Under the pieces are notes generated by a model. The model had not been told where the DNA came from and made no database searches. It was given only the letters and a program-made list of their open reading frames with translations. 55,835 bases of DNA from Acidilobaceae archaeon (GTDB lineage Archaea; Thermoproteota; Thermoprotei_A; Sulfolobales; Acidilobaceae): NCBI GenBank assembly GCA_027082825.1, contig JALWTO010000033.1, positions 1 to 55,835 on the forward strand, written 5' to 3'. The position numbers were made by a program, and so were the translations under genes. Positions 52,506 through 55,835 of the stretch are shown one piece after another; position 1 is the first letter of the stretch, and each line of letters starts with the position of its first letter.

Positions 52506-53969
52506 TTATCTCTTCATATCGATCAATTTTCTGGCATTTTCTATTATATCTGGGAGCTCCTCCTTAAGGGTTCTCTTAAGAGCTAGGAGCTGTGTTGCTG
52601 GAGGGCCTCCTCCTTGAACTAAACCTACAAGGTGAGGACCAGCAGTCCAGAGAGATAAAAGTCTCATAACTTTAAGCCTTTCCTCAGGGCTATATTTTTC
52701 ATTTGCCTTTATGGCCATAGAAACCTTCTCTCCAACTGGGCCTTTAAGGTCAGTGGCTGAGGGTGCATTAACAACTATGCCTCCTCCCATTTCGGAGGCT
52801 ATAACTATGGCTTCCTTAAGATGGGTTATTGCTTCAAGCTTAGCTATGTTTGCAAGCTTATAATTAGGCATATAGACACCACTTGGATGTCTCCATCCTA
52901 GAGCCATGGCTGCAATACCAGTAGCATAGGTCGCCTCGCCATGCCTTTTTATTTCAAGAAGTCTGTCTTGAATATATCTCGCATTGAATACACCGTTAAC
53001 TTCAGCAGCGAGTGCTGAGGCACCAAGGATAACGTCGGCAAAGGCTGCTTTACATCCTGCACCAGCTGCTCTATGATGAGCGACAAAGTACTCAACAAGC
53101 TTTTCTGCATATTTGGTTTCCCCAGATAAGAAGACTCTGTCCTTAGGAACAAAGACATTGTCAAATATTATCATAAATGTGTTTCTATGTCCAAAAGGTG
53201 TAGGATAGTCTATATCAGTTCCCAGATCTTTGGATGTTTTCATTAAGGAGTCATATGAGTTCCATCCTGAGATAAAGTAAACTCCTTTAAAGTCTGGCTT
53301 GATGGCGACTGCCACAGCAAATTCTTTTTCATCATCCGTAAGAGATCTTGTAGAAACAACAAGTATTTCATCAGCAAGAGCAGCACCACTCACATGCATC
53401 TTAGCTCCGGAAATAACGATCCCATCGTTTCTTTCCTCTACAATGTGAATGTACGAGAGAGAATTCGAGTCCTTAAGTTCAGCTGGTCTTTTCGATCTGT
53501 TTCCTTTCACATCAGTCATCGCAGTAACAACGACAAGATCTTCTTTTTGAACATTTTTGAGGAACTCTATAAACCTTTTATGGTAATTAGTGTTAAGTTC
53601 TGAATCAATTTCGTAGGTAACGGCATAAAGGGCATTTATACCGTCATGTCCTGTACATCTATAATTACAGTTACCGACATGGAAGCTTACTATTCTTTGG
53701 GATTTAACCCTCTTAATTAGGTCCTCAGGGCTTCTTTCTACATGAACAAATCTATTAATTTTATCGTTATTTAGACCTTCGGCAGTTAAGATCCCCTTAT
53801 ATTCAGGCATTAATGCAAGTTCATACGTCTTTTTAAGAACCTCTATTACAGGTTTCGTGGTAGGATGTTCTAAAGGATCATCTATTTTTTCTCCCATAGC
53901 ATAAATATTAAAGTTCTTGGCTCTCATTTTGAGTCTAGAAATATAATCTTCAGGTCTTGAGAGAACCAT
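52506..53969 (-). CDS. abfD: 4-Hydroxybutyryl-CoA dehydratase/vinylacetyl-CoA isomerase
   Basis: Flavin and [4Fe-4S] enzyme converting 4-hydroxybutyryl-CoA to crotonyl-CoA, key step of the dicarboxylate/4-hydroxybutyrate and 3-hydroxypropionate/4-hydroxybutyrate cycles. The cluster ligands seen are C101, C105 (CNYRC), H299 and C306 (HRAAGAGC). Their spacing matches C99/C103/H292/C299 of the Clostridium enzyme, and separates it from HpaB-type monooxygenases that lack them. The frame is open to ATG 53987; GAGGTG between favours ATG 53969 (487 residues). Confidence 0.9.
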   Translation of the reverse strand: MVLSRPEDYISRLKMRAKNFNIYAMGEKIDDPLEHPTTKPVIEVLKKTYELALMPEYKGILTAEGLNNDKINRFVHVERSPEDLIKRVKSQRIVSFHVGNCNYRCTGHDGINALYAVTYEIDSELNTNYHKRFIEFLKNVQKEDLVVVTAMTDVKGNRSKRPAELKDSNSLSYIHIVEERNDGIVISGAKMHVSGAALADEILVVSTRSLTDDEKEFAVAVAIKPDFKGVYFISGWNSYDSLMKTSKDLGTDIDYPTPFGHRNTFMIIFDNVFVPKDRVFLSGETKYAEKLVEYFVAHHRAAGAGCKAAFADVILGASALAAEVNGVFNARYIQDRLLEIKRHGEATYATGIAAMALGWRHPSGVYMPNYKLANIAKLEAITHLKEAIVIASEMGGGIVVNAPSATDLKGPVGEKVSMAIKANEKYSPEERLKVMRLLSLWTAGPHLVGLVQGGGPPATQLLALKRTLKEELPDIIENARKLIDMKR

Positions 53970-54052
53970 ACATGGCACCTCTTTCATTCAATAATCAATT
54001 ATATGTTTATAGGTTTTATTGGAATTTAACTTTAAACTATGATAAAAATTAA

Positions 54053-54150
54053 GGACATCGCCAGCGGTCTATTAAGTCATCCCATTTAGGTCCTCCGCGA
54101 GTTCGTCGCTCATCCAAGTTCTTTAAAACTCTTAACAACCTTATCTTTTT
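54053..54150 (+). ncRNA. Candidate structured small RNA
   Basis: GC-richer island (54056-54118) in an AT-rich gap. A TATA-like CTTTAAACT lies at 54030-54038 about 26 bases before it, and a T-rich TTATCTTTTTT at 54141-54151 after it. A GCGA/TCGC hairpin at 54097-54109 is visible. It is not a tRNA and lacks clear box C/D elements. The downstream thiolase has its own TATA-like box at 54121-54129. Identity is unknown. Confidence 0.35.
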
Positions 54151-54163
54151 TGGGAATTAGATT

Positions 54164-55153
54164 ATGAGAGAGCTAAGACGAAAATGCTCGCTATGTGGTA
54201 AAGAAGCAGTAGTTTATATACCTTATCAGAGAAGGTATTATTGTAAAGAACATTTTATAGAATTTCTTGTCAACAAGGTCAGAAGTACAATAAAGAGGTA
54301 CAAACTTATTAGGAGCAGAGATAAGGTATTAGTAGCTCTTTCAGGAGGTAAAGATAGCGCTGTTCTGTTAGATATACTTTTAAAGCTAAGTAGCTATTTC
54401 AACTTCAAGCTAGCTGCTGTGCATATAGATTTGGGTATAGGGAACTTTTCTGATGAAAGCAGAGAGATCGTCAAGGAACAGACGAAAAGGCTGGGGGTAA
54501 ATTTGGTTATAGTTGCCGTAAATGAGATTTTGGGTATTGACTTAACTGAACTCTCAAGGAAGGCTAGAAGGCCTCCATGCAGTACATGTGGGCTTGTCAA
54601 GAGGTATCTTTTGAACCTGGTAGCCTTAACCTCTGGGGCTTCAAAACTTGCTTTGGGCCATAATGCAGATGATATTATGGCTTATTCTTTCAAGAGTTTC
54701 TTAACTCAAGACTTAAGGTATATTTCAAAACTGGGAGCTTTTACAGAGAGTATTGAGAGACTTGCTGTAGGAAGGATAAGGCCACTCTACGAAGTTTATG
54801 AATTTGAAACAAAGCTTTATGCACGGCTTTTGGATATTCCTGTTGTTAAATCAAGATGTCCTCACTTCAGACCTAATCAAATGGAGATAGAACTGAAAAA
54901 GATCATTAACGATATTGAACAGGAAAGGCCTGGAATGAAGTTATCTTTTTTGAGAAAGTTCATGAGGAACCTTAAAGAATACCCTGAAATTAAAGGAAGA
55001 ATAGTTCCATGTAAGTATTGTGGTATGATTTCATCTACAGGAGAATGCTCTTTTTGTAGAATTACAAGAAAAGTCTTTGGTAAGCCTATGGGCTCTAAGG
55101 TTAAAGAGTATATGAACAAGCTATTAAAAGACAAGATTCTCTGGTATTCCTGA
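54164..55153 (+). CDS. TtuA/Ncs6-family tRNA 2-thiolation enzyme
   Basis: ATP-pyrophosphatase that thiolates tRNA uridine, using a sulfur-carrier protein or Fe-S cluster. The N-terminal zinc site is C8, C11, C27 and H30. The PP-loop SGGKDS is at 60-65, catalytic/cluster cysteines are C139, C142 and C232, and the C-terminal zinc site is C283, C286, C295 and C298. The 329-residue length is typical. It could modify position 34 (Ncs6) or T54 (TtuA); thermophily favours neither decisively. ATG 54164 lacks a strong ribosome site. Confidence 0.88.
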   Translation: MRELRRKCSLCGKEAVVYIPYQRRYYCKEHFIEFLVNKVRSTIKRYKLIRSRDKVLVALSGGKDSAVLLDILLKLSSYFNFKLAAVHIDLGIGNFSDESREIVKEQTKRLGVNLVIVAVNEILGIDLTELSRKARRPPCSTCGLVKRYLLNLVALTSGASKLALGHNADDIMAYSFKSFLTQDLRYISKLGAFTESIERLAVGRIRPLYEVYEFETKLYARLLDIPVVKSRCPHFRPNQMEIELKKIINDIEQERPGMKLSFLRKFMRNLKEYPEIKGRIVPCKYCGMISSTGECSFCRITRKVFGKPMGSKVKEYMNKLLKDKILWYS

Positions 55154-55200
55154 TAACGCTGAGGTCGTTTCAGGATTTCAATATACTATAATTTAATTGT

Positions 55201-55298
55201 GGCCTCGGAGTTTCAAGAACCGCGGGTAATGAGTCTTTAGGTAACTAAAGGTGGGTCTCTGAGATACCGTAATGGTTTGTATTTGTCTGCCATGATTT
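55201..55298 (-). mobile_element. TnpB right-end repeat, copy B
   Basis: Matches copy A (24031-24090) at 52 of the first 60 positions, keeping the CTTTA...TAAAG hairpin. It lies directly downstream, on the minus strand, of a decayed tnpB tail ending near 55299, just as copy A does. A 17-base stretch present in copy A after position 60 is missing here. Both copies end at the same bases (GGCCTCGG), which marks the element edge. Confidence 0.5.
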
Positions 55299-55420
55299 CT
55301 AGTTATTTTCAATCGCGGCAGGCAGGGAACGCTAGTGACAGTCTTGATGCAAAGGCTTTATGGCTGCATAACCTTTTTGTGGAAATAGGTACAGGGTTGA
55401 GAAACACATAGATGAATCCT
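55299..55420 (-). pseudogene. Decayed TnpB C-terminal tail, copy B
   Basis: Minus-strand reading GYAAIKPLHQDCH, stop, RSLPAAIENN aligns with the last residues of the copy A relic (IGAINIGLKHF... to the stop). The alignment is weak, has an internal stop, and is supported mainly by the adjoining end repeat. No other part of tnpB is seen. Confidence 0.4.
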
Positions 55421-55574
55421 TTGTCCTTAAGGATATCCATGACCTAATGGGGAACAATTTGTTGTTATTAATGACTAAATAACATAAGATAGGAAATGGA
55501 GAGATTAATAATATGGCAAAAATAAGAACATATTAACCTCTCTCTATCACTTTAGCCTTTACGAGGTGTAAAGT

Positions 55575-55835
55575 TTGAGCTATATTTCATCTCGTTCTAA
55601 AGGCCTCTCAGCAGCAGCATGGGCCTCAATTATAATTATAATCATAATAGTTGTTGGTGTTGGTGCATGGGCAGCAACAAGGCATCATGTAACTAAGACA
55701 ACATCACCAACAACAACCTCAACATCATCAGTTTACTCCACAACAACATCTTCAACAACAAGCAGTAGCACCTCAACTTCCACAACAACCTCAACTTCCA
55801 CATCTTCTACTACATCTTCAACAACAACAACTACA
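55575..55835 (+). CDS. N-terminus of anchored solute-binding or surface protein (runs off the window)
   Basis: Partial gene, 87 codons to the window end. A TTG start behind GAGGTGT opens a protein with a membrane anchor at about residues 15-34 (SIIIIIIIVVGVGAWAA), then a long serine/threonine linker of repeated TTTST units. This layout is typical of archaeal ABC-transporter substrate-binding proteins and some pilin-like or S-layer-attached proteins. The functional domain lies beyond the window, so the class cannot be fixed. Confidence 0.65.
   Translation, partial: MSYISSRSKGLSAAAWASIIIIIIIVVGVGAWAATRHHVTKTTSPTTTSTSSVYSTTTSSTTSSSTSTSTTTSTSTSSTTSSTTTTT

Noticed and set aside
1-55835. CRISPR array or new defence island
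   Set aside because: No regularly spaced repeats and no cas-like genes were seen; the only repeats are the two TnpB ends and local palindromes.

Overview
The window looks like the chromosome of a hyperthermophilic or thermophilic archaeon of the Thermoproteota (Crenarchaeota, TACK group). The evidence is an AT-rich genome with GC-rich structured RNAs, archaeal SRP RNA, ribosomal protein eL38, Alba, a Cren7-like zinc-ribbon protein, a TIP49/RuvBL ATPase, the Mre11-Rad50-NurA-HerA operon, an archaeal A-type ATPase, CarS, archaeal CCA enzyme, and a tRNA with an intron outside the anticodon loop. Starts are often GTG or TTG behind GAGGTG-type Shine-Dalgarno sites. I cannot assign an order with confidence.

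Layout. 1-5.7 kb: MscS-like channel, Cren7-like protein, DUF131 membrane protein, SRP RNA, a small winged-helix-like protein, a RecA-like ATPase, CDP-archaeol synthase, and a membrane Lon-like protease. 5.7-12 kb: type-4 uracil-DNA glycosylase, dolichol-phosphate sugar transferase with a GtrA domain, acyl-CoA ligase, and a divergent FAD oxidoreductase/double-GlcG pair. 12-22 kb: PNGase A-like secreted amidase, eL38, a zinc-ribbon protein, a cluster of kinase, CCA enzyme and ThpR, a beta-lactamase-fold hydrolase, a DUF123 protein, and a DUF357-cytidylyltransferase. 22-33 kb: tRNA-Lys with intron, TIP49, a TnpB relic, a radical SAM protein, the uL3-uL4-uL23 operon, and the ATPase A and B subunits. 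33-42 kb: HExxH protein, TrkH potassium transporter with an AbrB-PhoU protein, GltD-like oxidoreductase, CoA-transferase pair, PLP enzyme, and HypE-like protein. 42.4-44 kb: a decayed stretch with two recognisable pseudogenes. 44-55.8 kb: tRNA-Ala, translin, mre11-rad50-nurA-herA, Alba, 4-hydroxybutyryl-CoA dehydratase, a TtuA-type tRNA thiolase, a second TnpB end relic, and the start of an anchored solute-binding protein.

How the genes connect. 4-hydroxybutyryl-CoA dehydratase is the marker enzyme of the crenarchaeal 4-hydroxybutyrate CO2-fixation cycles. The acyl-CoA ligase and CoA-transferase could feed CoA esters into the same chemistry, but that link is inference. The DNA-end resection operon is intact except that rad50 is split by a one-base shift in an A7 run. 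Informational operons that are usually longer (ribosomal proteins, ATPase) appear here as short detached blocks, which suggests rearrangement.

The most interesting items for follow-up are the rad50 frameshift, the tRNA-Lys intron, the two TnpB-end repeats (candidate omega-RNA relics), the Cren7-like zinc-ribbon protein, the foldable leader that could mask the trkH Shine-Dalgarno site, and a GC-rich candidate small RNA near 54.1 kb. I found no CRISPR array and no clear novel multigene defence system.
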